Shown one piece after another: positions 21,555-31,362 of a stretch of DNA of 60,603 bases (positions are counted from its first letter, which is position 1; each line of letters opens with the position of its first letter). A program made the position numbers and the translations under genes. The notes beneath the pieces were generated by a model. The model did not search any database. It saw only the letters and a list, made by a program, of their open reading frames with translations, and had not been told where the DNA came from. The stretch is from Prevotella sp. (lineage in GTDB: Bacteria > Bacteroidota > Bacteroidia > Bacteroidales > Bacteroidaceae). Location: positions 1-60,603 of the forward strand of contig JAFYJN010000083.1 of assembly GCA_017538105.1 (NCBI GenBank). Reading direction: 5' to 3'.

Positions 21555-23990
21555 ATGAAAAAATACGCTTTCTTTTTTTTCCTTATGGCCATGACTATGC
21601 AGATGATGGCGCAACGGTCGACACAAAACCTTGAAAACTGGGAGTTCTCACGAGACAGCGCTCAGTGGACGCAGGTGACAATACCTCATGACTGGGCCAT
21701 CAGCGAACCATTTGACAAGAAATGGGACCTCCAGTTTGTGGCTATCGAACAGAATGGCGAAAAGGAAAAATCTGAGAAATCGGGCCGCTCGGGGGCTTTG
21801 CCGTGGATAGGAAAGGGATACTACCGCACAACGGTCAATGTAGATGCGTCATGCCATTACGCTGAACTGCTCTTCGATGGAGCCATGAGTGAACCTGTCG
21901 TTAGAGTGAATGGGAAAATGGCTGGAACATGGGCGTATGGATACAACGCTTTTCGAATTGATGTCACTCCGTTCATTCATCAAGGCGATAATACCATTGA
22001 GGTGAGTCTCAACAATGTGGAAGAGAGTAGCCGCTGGTATCCTGGAGGGGGACTGTATCGGCCTGTACAGCTGATATGCTACCGATCGAGAGGTATCGAG
22101 GCAAGGATTATTGACTGGGAGAGCTACTGCCAAACCCTGGAGGCGGATGCGAACAAGGCGAAGGTGAGGGTGACAACGAAGATAGCCAACTGCAACGGCG
22201 TAAGGGTGGAGGCAATCCTCACCGACGAACAAGGTAATACCGTGGCAAGCGGAGAGATGGAAAAAGGGGAGGAAGGTCGCTGCGAGGCCGTATTTACTAT
22301 CGACCATCCGCAACTCTGGTCACCGGAGACACCTTATTTATATACCTTGACTATCAACACTCGCTCTGCCATACGCCAGACAGATCCGGCAAAAAGGGTA
22401 TATGGCATCACACTCACAGACTCGTGGACACACAAAGTGGGCATAAGGACGGTCTCTTTCTCCAAAGATAAGGGGTTCCAACTCAATGGAGTGACACGGA
22501 AAATCAAGGGGGTATGTCTGCACCATGACCTGGGACCGTTAGGCACAGCCGTTAACAAGGCGGCACTCATACGTCAGATAAAGATATTGAAAGACATGGG
22601 ATGCGATGCCATCAGAACGGCCCACAACATGCCGTCAACGATGCAGATGGAGATTTGCGACTCAATGGGCATGATGGTGATGGCGGAGAGTTTCGATATG
22701 TGGATTTATCCGAAATGCCAGAATGGCTACGCGCGCTTCTTCAAGGAATGGGCAGACCGTGACATCGAGAACTTGGTGCGGAACCATCGTAACCATCCTT
22801 CCATCATCCTTTGGAGCATTGGCAACGAAATTCCTGAACAGTGGAGCGACGAGGGTAGGGAGATGGCACGACACTTGCAGGACATCTGTCACCGCCTCGA
22901 CCCTTCTCGGATGGTGACGCAAGGCATGGACAGGGCGGAGGAGGCACTCCGTTCGGGCTTCGCACAGGTGATGGATGTGCCGGGGTTCAACTACCGTGTA
23001 CATAAATATGGCAATAATATCAAGCAACTGCCACAAGGTTTTCTTTTGGGCTCTGAAACGGCTTCCACCGTCAGTAGCCGTGGGGTGTACAAATTTCCTG
23101 TCACCATCTCTGATTCCAACACCTATCCTGACGGACAATGTTCCAGCTACGATACGGAATATTGTTCGTGGAGCAACCTGCCCGACGACGACTGGCGGTG
23201 GCAGGATGATTTCCCGTGGGTGGTGGGTGAATTTGTGTGGACAGGATTCGACTACCTCGGTGAACCCACGCCCTACGATGAGTATTGGCCTTCACGTAGT
23301 TCCTATTTCGGCATCTGCGACCTCGCCGGTCTGCCGAAAGATCGCTATTACTTGTACCGCAGCCGATGGAACACCAACGACCATACCATACACCTGCTGC
23401 CGCATTGGACATGGCCGGGACGTGAGGGACAGGTGACTCCTGTTTACTGCTATACCGATTGTCCCGAAGGGGAATTGTTCGTCAATGGCGTAAGTCAAGG
23501 CCGGGTGAAGAAAAACCCCAAGAGCCGCCTTGACCGCTACCGTCTCCGCTGGAACGATGTGATCTACCAACCGGGCGAAGTACGGGTGGTTGTCTACGAC
23601 AAGAAAGGGCGCAAAGCGGGTGAACAGGTGATGCACACGGCGGGTGAACCGGCGAAGATGATGCTCACGGCGGACCGCACCGAACTGGCGGCGGGACAGG
23701 ATGACTTGGCCTTCGTGACAGTTACCATGCTTGATGATAAGGGAAATGTGGTTCCTGATGCTGATGAACAACTGACATTTGAGGTGTCTGGGGCAGGACG
23801 TTTTCGGGCGGCATGTAATGGCGATGCCACGTCCTTGGAACCATTCACACAACCAACAATGCGCCTGTTTCATGGACAATTGGTCGTCATCGTGGAAGCG
23901 CTCGACTCCACAGGCCCCATCACACTTACCGTACGTGTCCTTCAGCGTAACATCTCACAGTCCATCACACTCAATGCGAAAAAAAGATAA
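21555..23990 (+). CDS. Glycoside hydrolase family 2 (beta-galactosidase/glucuronidase type), exported
   Basis: The 811-residue enzyme has a signal peptide (MKKYAFFFFLMAMTMQMMAQ) and the GH2 layout: sugar-binding domain (ENWEFSRDSAQW to TVNVDAS), immunoglobulin-like domain, then a TIM barrel with LHHDLGPLGTAVN, the acid/base glutamate in SIGNEI (about 425) and a candidate nucleophile glutamate in GSETAS (about 501). The C-terminal 250 residues carry DUF4982-like and Ig-like domains with CPEGELFVNGVSQG. It hydrolyses a terminal beta-linked sugar, probably in the periplasm. The neighbour downstream (64 bases) is a DUF4861 protein, suggesting shared polysaccharide use. No SusC/SusD pair is present. 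ATG 21555 fits promoter and signal peptide. Confidence 0.9.
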   Translation: MKKYAFFFFLMAMTMQMMAQRSTQNLENWEFSRDSAQWTQVTIPHDWAISEPFDKKWDLQFVAIEQNGEKEKSEKSGRSGALPWIGKGYYRTTVNVDASCHYAELLFDGAMSEPVVRVNGKMAGTWAYGYNAFRIDVTPFIHQGDNTIEVSLNNVEESSRWYPGGGLYRPVQLICYRSRGIEARIIDWESYCQTLEADANKAKVRVTTKIANCNGVRVEAILTDEQGNTVASGEMEKGEEGRCEAVFTIDHPQLWSPETPYLYTLTINTRSAIRQTDPAKRVYGITLTDSWTHKVGIRTVSFSKDKGFQLNGVTRKIKGVCLHHDLGPLGTAVNKAALIRQIKILKDMGCDAIRTAHNMPSTMQMEICDSMGMMVMAESFDMWIYPKCQNGYARFFKEWADRDIENLVRNHRNHPSIILWSIGNEIPEQWSDEGREMARHLQDICHRLDPSRMVTQGMDRAEEALRSGFAQVMDVPGFNYRVHKYGNNIKQLPQGFLLGSETASTVSSRGVYKFPVTISDSNTYPDGQCSSYDTEYCSWSNLPDDDWRWQDDFPWVVGEFVWTGFDYLGEPTPYDEYWPSRSSYFGICDLAGLPKDRYYLYRSRWNTNDHTIHLLPHWTWPGREGQVTPVYCYTDCPEGELFVNGVSQGRVKKNPKSRLDRYRLRWNDVIYQPGEVRVVVYDKKGRKAGEQVMHTAGEPAKMMLTADRTELAAGQDDLAFVTVTMLDDKGNVVPDADEQLTFEVSGAGRFRAACNGDATSLEPFTQPTMRLFHGQLVVIVEALDSTGPITLTVRVLQRNISQSITLNAKKR

Positions 23991-24053
23991 ACATGTGGGA
24001 AATCCTCCGTTCTCTTCTTCTGAAAAATAGTAATCCTGTTGAATCTGTAATCC

Positions 24054-25328
24054 ATGAATACAAATAAATGGTTTCGGTGTGGAATGGTGGTCATGATGCT
24101 CATGGTTATGATGCCCATGGCCATGAGGGCTGATGACGCCCAGAAGTTGACGGTGATAGTGAAAAACCCTTATAAGGAAGATTTCAAAGATTATCCCGTG
24201 ACCGTCGATATCAAAAAATATGGCGATGTGAAAGGGGCCGTGATAAGATGGGGGTTGGACATGATACCATGTCAGCTGGATGACTTGGATGGTGATGGCA
24301 TCAACGACGAATTGTTTTTCCTGGCCGACATAGGCCGGGATGAGAGTCGTGGTTATGACATCACTCTCTATGACAGCCCGCAACAAGCAATATATCCGCA
24401 ACGGGTATATGCGGAAATGATGCTTACCAACAAGAAGATAAAGGAAGAAAACAAACAAGACCTATATATCAGTCATCTGACAGTGGAAAGAGGGGTGAAT
24501 CCCTATTGGATGCTACACCACCATGGGGCGGCTTTCGAAAACGAATTGGTGGCATACCGCATCTATTTCGACCATCGGCAGACGGTTGACATATATGGCA
24601 AGTATCGAAAGGGGTTGGAACTGAGAGATACACAGTTCTATCCTGATTCAGCACAAAAAGCGGCGGGTTATGGCGACGATGTGTTATGGGTTGGGCAAAC
24701 CTTGGGGTTGGGAACAATACGCGGGTGGGAAAGGTCTCAACCTGCAATGTTGACTGATGTGGAGCGTCGCTCGCAGCGTATCGTCAGTAAAGGACCGTTG
24801 AGAACCATCATTGAAGTGAAAGATGAAGAATGGAAACCGACTCCTATATCAAAACCCGTCGATATGCTGATACGTTATACGTTGGTGGCGGGACATCGTG
24901 ACTGTCGGGTAGATGTGTCGTTCGGTCGTCCCGCACACGATTTGAAATTGTGTGCCGGCATCATCAACGTGAAGAACAGCATGGAATACTCTGACCATAA
25001 AGGATTGAGAGGATGTTGGGGCACAGACTGGCCGGTATCGGAAAAAGATTCCGTTGGGCATAAACGTGAAACGGTAGGATTGGGTATCTGTCTGCCCAAG
25101 GAAGTGATTGGCGAGGAAATGGCTGCAACTAACGACAACTATGCCTTCACGCTCTCATTGCCCGAGGGAACAGACCATTTCACCTACCATATCACATTTG
25201 GTAGTAACAATGAGTCGTTTGGCTACCATAGTTCCCAAGACTGGTTTTCCTATCTGCGAGAGTGGAAACACAACTTGGAGAATCCGCTGGCAGTGACGGT
25301 AGTTGAAGGTACATGGATGCATAGATAA
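24054..25328 (+). CDS. DUF4861-family exported protein
   Basis: The 424-residue protein has a signal peptide (MNTNKWFRCGMVVMMLMVMMPMAMRA) and the DUF4861 features LDDLDGDGINDELFFLADI, YRIYFDHRQTVDIYGK, a CWGTDWPVSE region and a final SWNxHxENPLAVTV-like end. The family occurs next to polysaccharide lyases and glycoside hydrolases and is thought to act on or bind carbohydrate; the activity is not established to my knowledge. It is 63 bases downstream of GH2 and probably co-transcribed. A paralogue is at 35023-36246. Confidence 0.82.
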   Translation: MNTNKWFRCGMVVMMLMVMMPMAMRADDAQKLTVIVKNPYKEDFKDYPVTVDIKKYGDVKGAVIRWGLDMIPCQLDDLDGDGINDELFFLADIGRDESRGYDITLYDSPQQAIYPQRVYAEMMLTNKKIKEENKQDLYISHLTVERGVNPYWMLHHHGAAFENELVAYRIYFDHRQTVDIYGKYRKGLELRDTQFYPDSAQKAAGYGDDVLWVGQTLGLGTIRGWERSQPAMLTDVERRSQRIVSKGPLRTIIEVKDEEWKPTPISKPVDMLIRYTLVAGHRDCRVDVSFGRPAHDLKLCAGIINVKNSMEYSDHKGLRGCWGTDWPVSEKDSVGHKRETVGLGICLPKEVIGEEMAATNDNYAFTLSLPEGTDHFTYHITFGSNNESFGYHSSQDWFSYLREWKHNLENPLAVTVVEGTWMHR

Positions 25329-25424
25329 ATAAATGCTACACGCCTTTCATAATCGTTCAATTTGCTAATTTTGTTTAATAAAACACCGTAAAATCCTCGA
25401 AATTTTAAATTTTTTAGCGAAAAA

Positions 25425-25456
25425 TTTGGTTTTTAAAATATTTTTTAGTATTTTTG
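25425..25456 (+). promoter_or_regulatory. Full Bacteroidetes promoter of the GldB-like gene
   Basis: TTTG (25425-25428), 20 bases, TATTTTTG (25449-25456). Predicted start of transcription near 25463, about 20 bases before the GTG start. Confidence 0.75.
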
Positions 25457-25483
25457 CAGAAATTATTAACAACAGGATAAGGA

Positions 25484-26278
25484 GTGAGGAACATTTGGCT
25501 TATAATCATCTCCATCTTTCTTCTTTGTGCTTGTGATTTCAAATTCAAAAGCGAAGAAAATGAGACTGTCGAATCGTTGGAAATACAACGGTACGACAGA
25601 TTGGAGAGTTTGTTCCTGACGACTGGCGACTTCTCCGCACTCCAACAGATGAGCACTGACTATCCCGTGGAAACGAGAACGCTCATTGAGGATGTGCTCA
25701 ACCTTGGAAAGGTGGACGATCCGGACATCAACAACAAGTTCCTCGCCTTCTACCAAGACTCCACGCTGCAAAGCATTATCATCGAGGCGGAATCGCAATA
25801 CGCTTCCATGGATGACCTCAACAAAAGTTTTAACGACGCGTTCAAGAAATTGCAAGGGTGGGTGCCGGAACTGAAAACGCCGCTCATCTATGCGCAGATA
25901 TGTGCCCTTGACCAGAGTATCATCATCGGTGATGCCTCCGTGGGCATATCGCTCGACAAATACCTCGGTGAGGATTATCCTCCTTATAAACGGTATTATA
26001 CTGAAGAGCAGCGGAAAACGATGAACCGTGAAAACATCCTTCCCGACTGCCTCAGTTTCTATCTACTCAGCCGTTATCACCTGCCTAACTTCGGTACGCG
26101 GCCACAGTTCGACCGTGATATGCATGTGGGGAAAATACAGTGGGTGGTCAACAAAGCCATTGACAAACCGTTCTTCCAGTCGGAATACGTCACGGCCGTT
26201 TCCCAACACATGGCTAAACATCCCAACTTGTCCATCAAGGATTTGCTCAACATTACCAATTACGAGCAATTCAAATAA
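25484..26278 (+). CDS. GldB-like lipoprotein
   Basis: The 264-residue protein starts at GTG (MRNIWLIIISIFLLCAC), giving a lipobox with the modified cysteine at 17. The body resembles GldB of the gliding/type IX secretion lipoproteins: DRLESLFL, CALDQSIIIGDASVGISLDKYLGEDYPPYK, and C-terminal KIQWVVNKAI and YVTAVSQHM. In Prevotella the gene occurs without gliding motility, so a role in the cell envelope is more likely. It would be anchored to a membrane through its lipid. It stands alone, with a full promoter upstream and hairpins downstream. Confidence 0.75.
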   Translation: MRNIWLIIISIFLLCACDFKFKSEENETVESLEIQRYDRLESLFLTTGDFSALQQMSTDYPVETRTLIEDVLNLGKVDDPDINNKFLAFYQDSTLQSIIIEAESQYASMDDLNKSFNDAFKKLQGWVPELKTPLIYAQICALDQSIIIGDASVGISLDKYLGEDYPPYKRYYTEEQRKTMNRENILPDCLSFYLLSRYHLPNFGTRPQFDRDMHVGKIQWVVNKAIDKPFFQSEYVTAVSQHMAKHPNLSIKDLLNITNYEQFK

Positions 26279-26284
26279 CTTCTT

Positions 26285-26329
26285 CTATCTTCTTCTTTCC
26301 AAAATGAAGATAGCCGCTTTTCAGCGGCT
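26285..26329. terminator. Alternative hairpins between convergent genes
   Basis: Two overlapping stems, CTATCTTC/GAAGATAG (26285-26292, 26306-26313) and AGCCGCT-TTTC-AGCGGCT (26312-26329), lie between the GldB-like gene and the TonB receptor. No clear T-run follows, so intrinsic termination is uncertain. Confidence 0.45.
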
Positions 26330-26479
26330 GAAGATAGATGACAATACTTTGTCTATTGTGAATCTGTATCAAAACAAATGTCTTTTATCTCCTTTTATCT
26401 TCTTCTAACTTCCACTAACTCCCTCCTTCCGAACTTGGGTACTGGCTTTTAACTACTTAACTCCTTAACTTCCGAAACA

Positions 26480-29050
26480 TCAAAACCTCTGCTTCTCGTC
26501 ATTACCGGCACCTGTGCCACGATATTTTGAACGAGTGGCGTTGAAATTATAGGTGAGAGTCAATCCTACACACTGCGTATAGGAGTAGATGTCTTGTGAA
26601 GTCTTGCCGATGGCATAGTAGGTAGTCACATTGGACTTGGTCGTGCGGAAGATGTCGTTGGCATAAAGCGTGGCCGACAATCGTTCATTCAAGAAGGTTT
26701 TCTGCAGACGGGCATTCACCATGAAGCTGCTGCCGCGATACATGAATCCCCAGTGGTTACTGCCGGTATGACTTACCTGTAGCAGTGCTTTCATCGTAGG
26801 GTCAATGATAAACCAGCTCTTCAGGTCAAAGCTGAACTCTGGTTTGTTCAGTTTCTTGGGAGCACCGTATGCTTCGGTATCGAACATCTGCTGATAATAG
26901 TGCAGCGTGGCGGTGGGTTGCCAGAAACCGAACTTGGGCGAGGCCACGAGAGTGGCATAGACACGATTCTGGTGGTCGAAGTTGTTCGACTGAAATATGG
27001 CAATCTCTTTCTCCTCGTCATATACCTTGCCAACGTGGGTAAAGAAGTCGTTCTCGCGGGTAAAGCCTGCCGCGAAATTCAGCCACGAATAGGTTAAGGA
27101 GAAGTCGATGCTCTGACGAACGGAAGGACGCAATAGTGGGTTGCCACCTTCGTATAGCATACGGCTGTCGTACACAATCATAGATGTCAATGTGTTGTAT
27201 GGTGGACGGGTGATACGCTTGCTGTAGCTGAGCTGTGCACTCCACTTGCCCTTCTGCCAAGCAGCCGACAGGTTGGGGAACCAGTCGTTATAGGTGCGAC
27301 TGGGTTCTGGCTGCCAAACGCCAAACGAGGTGTAATCGGCTGATACATGCTCGAAACGCAGACCTGCATTCAGGTGCCATCGTCCTAATTGCATCTCATA
27401 TTGGGCAAAGCCGGCTATATTTTTTTCCTTCATCTCATTGTCAGACTCTGGAATGATGCCCTCTTGGTTCAGGTTGTGACCATGGCTCTCAGTAGATGTC
27501 ATCTCCGACCCTGCACTCAACTCACCTTTCCAAATAGGATAGGTCAGTACCAACTTGCCGGCAATCATTGTGCTTTTCTCCCTGTTCTGGGTGCTGATTT
27601 CTCGGTTGCCCAATTCTTCGCTCAGTTCATTTTGGCTGTTATTCACATCCGATTCACGTCGCACCATGGTAGTGTTCAGGTCGATGCCCAGTTTGCCTGC
27701 CTTACCTACATAGTAGGTGTTGAGTTCCCATACGGGCTTGTTCTGTTCGTGTATGTACGTTTGCAGCCGTACGTCACCGTAAAATGTTCCGTTCTTCAGA
27801 TAGTGTTGCATCATATCTGTATTGAAAGAATTGCTGAGTATTGTTTGCGACGAGAAACTCAGTCCAATGGAATGGTCGGTGTTGAAGTCGTAGCTCAGTC
27901 CTGCCTGATAATGAAGCTCTGTCCAGGAACTCCTTACGGGTAGTTCTGCATGGATATTAAACAGGTCCTTGCTGATGTGCAGTTCTTGGTCAAGATCCTG
28001 ATCGTAGCTATAGTGACCGTTATCAAGCGCAACAGTGGCAAATGCCTCAAATCCGCCGGTGCGGTATTTCAAAGTCAGGTCGTCGTAGTTGTTCCACCTG
28101 TTGTTCCGCCATGTCTGACTGGTGGCCATCAGGCTGAATCCGTCGCCCTGAGGCTTGAGTGTCTTGATGCGGATGACGGCATTCACTTCTGCATTGTATT
28201 GGGCTCCCGGAGCGGTGATAATGTCCACGCTCTTGATGTCCACGGATTTCAAGATTTTCAGTTCGCTGGCATCCGTCACCTTCTTGTTGTTGATGTATAT
28301 CTCGGGTTCCCCCTTTGCCATCACATTGAACTTACCATCCCGGCCCTGAATCATTGGCAGCATCGATAGAAGGTCGTCGGCGGTACCCACGTCGTGTAAA
28401 ATGGAATGCTGTACGTCCACTGTCATCCCTCCTGTGGCCATCTTGTACTGGGGAATCTCACCTTTCACGGTGACACCCTTCATGGTGAACGTCTCGGGGT
28501 GGAGGGTTATAGTGCCGATGTTACCCGTAACGACACTGCGGCTGACAGTCTTATAACCGACATACGACACTTTTACCACGACACGGCCGGTTTTGCAAGG
28601 GATGACGAAGTCACCGTTCCCATTGCTCACGTTGCCGTTGATGAAGGTGGAATCTCTTTGCGATGTCTGCGCTCCGGAAATGCTGTACAATGAGACATTG
28701 GCGAATTCTATGGGGTTACCTTGCTCGTCAACGACACGTCCGATGACTTTTGTGTCTTCTTTCTGTGTACACTCGATGAAGATGTTGTCTTTGTCGTAGG
28801 TCACTTTCATAGGATAGAAACCGATGACCTCGCGCAGCGCATCTTCCAGTGAGAGGTTGCGGAAATGACAGGTGACAGTGAAGTCCTCTAACTCGTCGTA
28901 GATGAAATAGATGGTCTTGTCGGCAGTGGCCTTGTTGAGGTCCTCAAGCACTTTCGAGAGTGACTGGTTCTGGTAGTCGCGGCTGATTTTCTGGGCATGG
29001 AGGCACAGAACAGAAGCGCAGAATAGCGCAATAAAAAATAACCTTTTCAT
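26480..29050 (-). CDS. TonB-dependent outer-membrane receptor with STN domain
   Basis: The 856-residue protein has a signal peptide (MKRLFFIALFCASVLCLHA), an STN (secretin/TonB short N-terminal) domain at about 25-95 that interacts with an anti-sigma factor, a carboxypeptidase-regulatory-like domain (VIGRVVDEQGNPIEFANVSLY), a plug (GTADDLLSMLPMIQGRDGKFNV) and an outer-membrane beta-barrel. The ligand is unknown. Together with the FecR-like protein and ECF sigma factor directly upstream it forms a cell-surface signalling set in which the loaded receptor signals to the anti-sigma factor. There is no SusD partner nearby. Confidence 0.9.
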   Translation of the reverse strand: MKRLFFIALFCASVLCLHAQKISRDYQNQSLSKVLEDLNKATADKTIYFIYDELEDFTVTCHFRNLSLEDALREVIGFYPMKVTYDKDNIFIECTQKEDTKVIGRVVDEQGNPIEFANVSLYSISGAQTSQRDSTFINGNVSNGNGDFVIPCKTGRVVVKVSYVGYKTVSRSVVTGNIGTITLHPETFTMKGVTVKGEIPQYKMATGGMTVDVQHSILHDVGTADDLLSMLPMIQGRDGKFNVMAKGEPEIYINNKKVTDASELKILKSVDIKSVDIITAPGAQYNAEVNAVIRIKTLKPQGDGFSLMATSQTWRNNRWNNYDDLTLKYRTGGFEAFATVALDNGHYSYDQDLDQELHISKDLFNIHAELPVRSSWTELHYQAGLSYDFNTDHSIGLSFSSQTILSNSFNTDMMQHYLKNGTFYGDVRLQTYIHEQNKPVWELNTYYVGKAGKLGIDLNTTMVRRESDVNNSQNELSEELGNREISTQNREKSTMIAGKLVLTYPIWKGELSAGSEMTSTESHGHNLNQEGIIPESDNEMKEKNIAGFAQYEMQLGRWHLNAGLRFEHVSADYTSFGVWQPEPSRTYNDWFPNLSAAWQKGKWSAQLSYSKRITRPPYNTLTSMIVYDSRMLYEGGNPLLRPSVRQSIDFSLTYSWLNFAAGFTRENDFFTHVGKVYDEEKEIAIFQSNNFDHQNRVYATLVASPKFGFWQPTATLHYYQQMFDTEAYGAPKKLNKPEFSFDLKSWFIIDPTMKALLQVSHTGSNHWGFMYRGSSFMVNARLQKTFLNERLSATLYANDIFRTTKSNVTTYYAIGKTSQDIYSYTQCVGLTLTYNFNATRSKYRGTGAGNDEKQRF

Positions 29051-29065
29051 GTTCGTGTACCTTTG

Positions 29066-29647
29066 TTATTTGACAATCAGTTGACGGTTCCCAAGGGTGA
29101 TATGGATGCGGTCAAATTTGTTGAACATTGCGACGACATCCTCAATGGAAGTGGACTTGTCCCAGGTAAAGTAGAGACGGACATGCTTGGAACCCTCGTT
29201 ATGATAGACAATCTCATATTGATAGTAGGAGGCTATTTCATTCAGCATCGTTGAGAAGTCGGTGTCCTCGTAAATCTTTACTGGTTCCGACTCTTCAACG
29301 GAACTTGTTGGAACTTCGAGTGTAGGAGCAATGGTATCCCGTTCGGTGTGCAACTGTGTAGATGTTGTCGATTGTTCCGATGGAGTAGGGCGTGAGGAAT
29401 TTTTCCAAATCTGAATAGCTGCAATGGTGATGCCTGAGAGCAACAACGTTCCAATGAATATTGCGGCTATCTTCCTGAATGAAGATGATGTCGATTTCTT
29501 CACGTTTATCGTCTCCCTTTCGAAACGATTCCATGCTTCTTCGGCATCGGGAACGGGACTGTCGGTTTCCTTGAGCATCTGGTCGAGCTGCTCTTCGGTG
29601 TATTTGTCGGGATGTAGCAACATCCGCAGTTTCTCTTCTCTCGTCAT
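29066..29647 (-). CDS. FecR-like anti-sigma factor
   Basis: The 193-residue protein has a cytoplasmic N-terminal part (about 1-57), one membrane helix (IAAIFIGTLLLSGITIAAIQIW) and a periplasmic end resembling DUF4974 (STMLNEIASYYQYEIVYHNE, LYFTWDKSTSIEDVVAMFN). The central FecR domain is much reduced compared with the usual 300-350 residues. It should hold the ECF sigma factor inactive until signalled by the STN domain of the receptor. Its start overlaps the sigma stop (ATGA), and the receptor follows after 15 bases. Confidence 0.8.
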   Translation of the reverse strand: MTREEKLRMLLHPDKYTEEQLDQMLKETDSPVPDAEEAWNRFERETINVKKSTSSSFRKIAAIFIGTLLLSGITIAAIQIWKNSSRPTPSEQSTTSTQLHTERDTIAPTLEVPTSSVEESEPVKIYEDTDFSTMLNEIASYYQYEIVYHNEGSKHVRLYFTWDKSTSIEDVVAMFNKFDRIHITLGNRQLIVK

Positions 29648-30129
29648 GCTTCTTTTTTGTTAAAAGTGGAACGTATTTTTCTCAAGCCCTGCACGATGTG
29701 TTTGTTGACGGCCGAGAGGCTGATGCCTAATGAGTCGGAGATCTCCTTGTACGACTGTTCTTCATCATAGTGCATACGAATGATGCGGCTGGTCTGTGTC
29801 GTCAATTTCTCGTCGATGTAGCTGTTGATGGCGGCAATCAACTCTTCGTCGTTTTCCGATGACTCATATTCACATAGCTCGTGAAAGGCTTTGTCAATGT
29901 TCTTTCTCCGTGCAATGATGTTGAGGCAGCGATTGCGGACGCAAGTAAGAAGAAATGCCCGTTGTGACTCTTCACGAAGCGTGACGGCACCTGTCCATAG
30001 CTGTGTGAACACATCCTGGACGGCATCCTTGGCTTCATCCTCGTTGCCCAGCAGCATATAGGCCGCCCGGTACATCCTGCCGTGCTCCGATAGGAAGAGT
30101 TGTTTGAAACGTTGTTCTCTACTTTGCAT
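29644..30129 (-). CDS. ECF-type RNA polymerase sigma factor
   Basis: The 161-residue protein has sigma region 2 (AYMLLGNEDEAKDAVQDVFTQLW) and region 4 (RIIRMHYDEEQSYKEISDSLGISLSAVNKHI), typical of the Bacteroidetes FecI-like group. It would direct transcription of the downstream receptor and itself. First gene of the sigma/anti-sigma/receptor operon. A near-consensus -7 element TATCTTTA is at 30205-30212 on the minus strand. Confidence 0.92.
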   Translation of the reverse strand: MQSREQRFKQLFLSEHGRMYRAAYMLLGNEDEAKDAVQDVFTQLWTGAVTLREESQRAFLLTCVRNRCLNIIARRKNIDKAFHELCEYESSENDEELIAAINSYIDEKLTTQTSRIIRMHYDEEQSYKEISDSLGISLSAVNKHIVQGLRKIRSTFNKKEA

Positions 30130-30243
30130 CTTTTTGTCGCTTTTTTTACTGTATATACAGATGAACGAGAGAAATAAATACCCTTATATTGAATTTTTTT
30201 TAAGTAAAGATACTTATGATACACATAACTCCGATATTTCGTC

Positions 30244-30843
30244 TCAACGATATATCAATACCGTCTTCAAAAAACCGTTGTTACCATTTTGTTTTTGCCA
30301 ATAATAATATGTGGTATTTGTAGTATCGTATAATGGAATATATACATAGTCTTTCGGAATTCCGAATTTTTTTATGAATGCATTCCATTCCAGTTCTTCT
30401 GGAGGTATATGATTAAAAAATTGGCATTTGTCTAATAATACATATAAAGCATGTTCGTTCTTACTGAATGGTGTTTTCTCGTTTTCACATGAATACAATG
30501 GATTCTCTTGAAGAAAAATATCTATATTCCCAAATTTGATGTAATATCTACTATCACAGCTTTCATGCTTGGTAATCTTTTTGACTCTTTTAAGGCTGGT
30601 TGATATTTCCAAATAATCACATTTACTCAAATAGACGGTATCAGCTTTTTTAAAAACATATGATTTCAAATGATGATGTTCAAATCCAATAGGTGTTTCC
30701 ATTAATGCAGGAGAATACACAACCTCTATAGTGTCTTTATTAAGAATTATACTTTCATAATAAAGACCTCTTGTGTTTGAGCAACTAAGGAAAAAACAAG
30801 CAAGTATCAAGATTAAAAAAGTAGATAAACTATTTGACTTCAT
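30244..30843 (-). CDS. Hypothetical lipoprotein, 199 residues
   Basis: Starting at ATG 30843 (MKSNSLSTFLILILACFFLSCSN) gives a classical lipobox with cysteine 21. The mature part is not recognised; it contains four further cysteines (SKCDY, HESCD, LYSCEN, DKCQF) that could form two disulphides. AT-rich composition. Last of four adjacent small lipoprotein genes on the minus strand, all probably membrane-anchored outside the cytoplasm. Confidence 0.7.
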   Translation of the reverse strand: MKSNSLSTFLILILACFFLSCSNTRGLYYESIILNKDTIEVVYSPALMETPIGFEHHHLKSYVFKKADTVYLSKCDYLEISTSLKRVKKITKHESCDSRYYIKFGNIDIFLQENPLYSCENEKTPFSKNEHALYVLLDKCQFFNHIPPEELEWNAFIKKFGIPKDYVYIPLYDTTNTTYYYWQKQNGNNGFLKTVLIYR

Positions 30844-30878
30844 ATCTTTGCTTATTATTGATATTTTTAGGAATGTCA

Positions 30879-31355
30879 TCACTGAGAAATTGGAATCTTT
30901 GCGACAGGTAAATCTGTCCATTGAAGGTAATCATTTTTGCTGGTTCTGGGGGGCTTAGTTTTCATCCCAATTGTAAAATACAATATTTCTCCGTCCTTTC
31001 TTGAGATTAAAAGCGTGGAATGATTATCAAATCCACTCCATGATTGTGCTTTAGTACTAAGTCCATATCGCACGGGGCACATAACTATCCAAACACTGTC
31101 GTTGAGAATTGAAACCCTGAATTGTCCATCTACGGCCAGGTCACTCCTTTTAAAATTGGATATGTAAAATGATGATGCTCTTATGCATGCATCTTTGGGA
31201 TAAGGCAGTGCATATCCATCATTTAATTCCTGTCCTATGAGCTGTGCCTCATCCCCTGTAAACGAATAGTCTTGTTCATAACTATTAGTCACGCTTGAGC
31301 ACGATGGGATGAACATTATTGAGAAAAACAAAAAAATTATCTGAAGCTGTTTCAT
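30879..31355 (-). CDS. Small lipoprotein, possibly NTF2-fold immunity-like
   Basis: With ATG 31355 (MKQLQIIFLFFSIMFIPSCSS) there is a lipobox at cysteine 19. The mature 139 residues show a pattern, DSVWIVMCP followed by LLISRKDGEILYF, seen in NTF2-fold immunity proteins and in the neighbour at 31363. No toxin gene is nearby. It is 7 bases downstream of that neighbour, so the two are co-transcribed. The family call is tentative. Confidence 0.6.
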   Translation of the reverse strand: MKQLQIIFLFFSIMFIPSCSSVTNSYEQDYSFTGDEAQLIGQELNDGYALPYPKDACIRASSFYISNFKRSDLAVDGQFRVSILNDSVWIVMCPVRYGLSTKAQSWSGFDNHSTLLISRKDGEILYFTIGMKTKPPRTSKNDYLQWTDLPVAKIPISQ

Positions 31356-31362
31356 CTCTCTA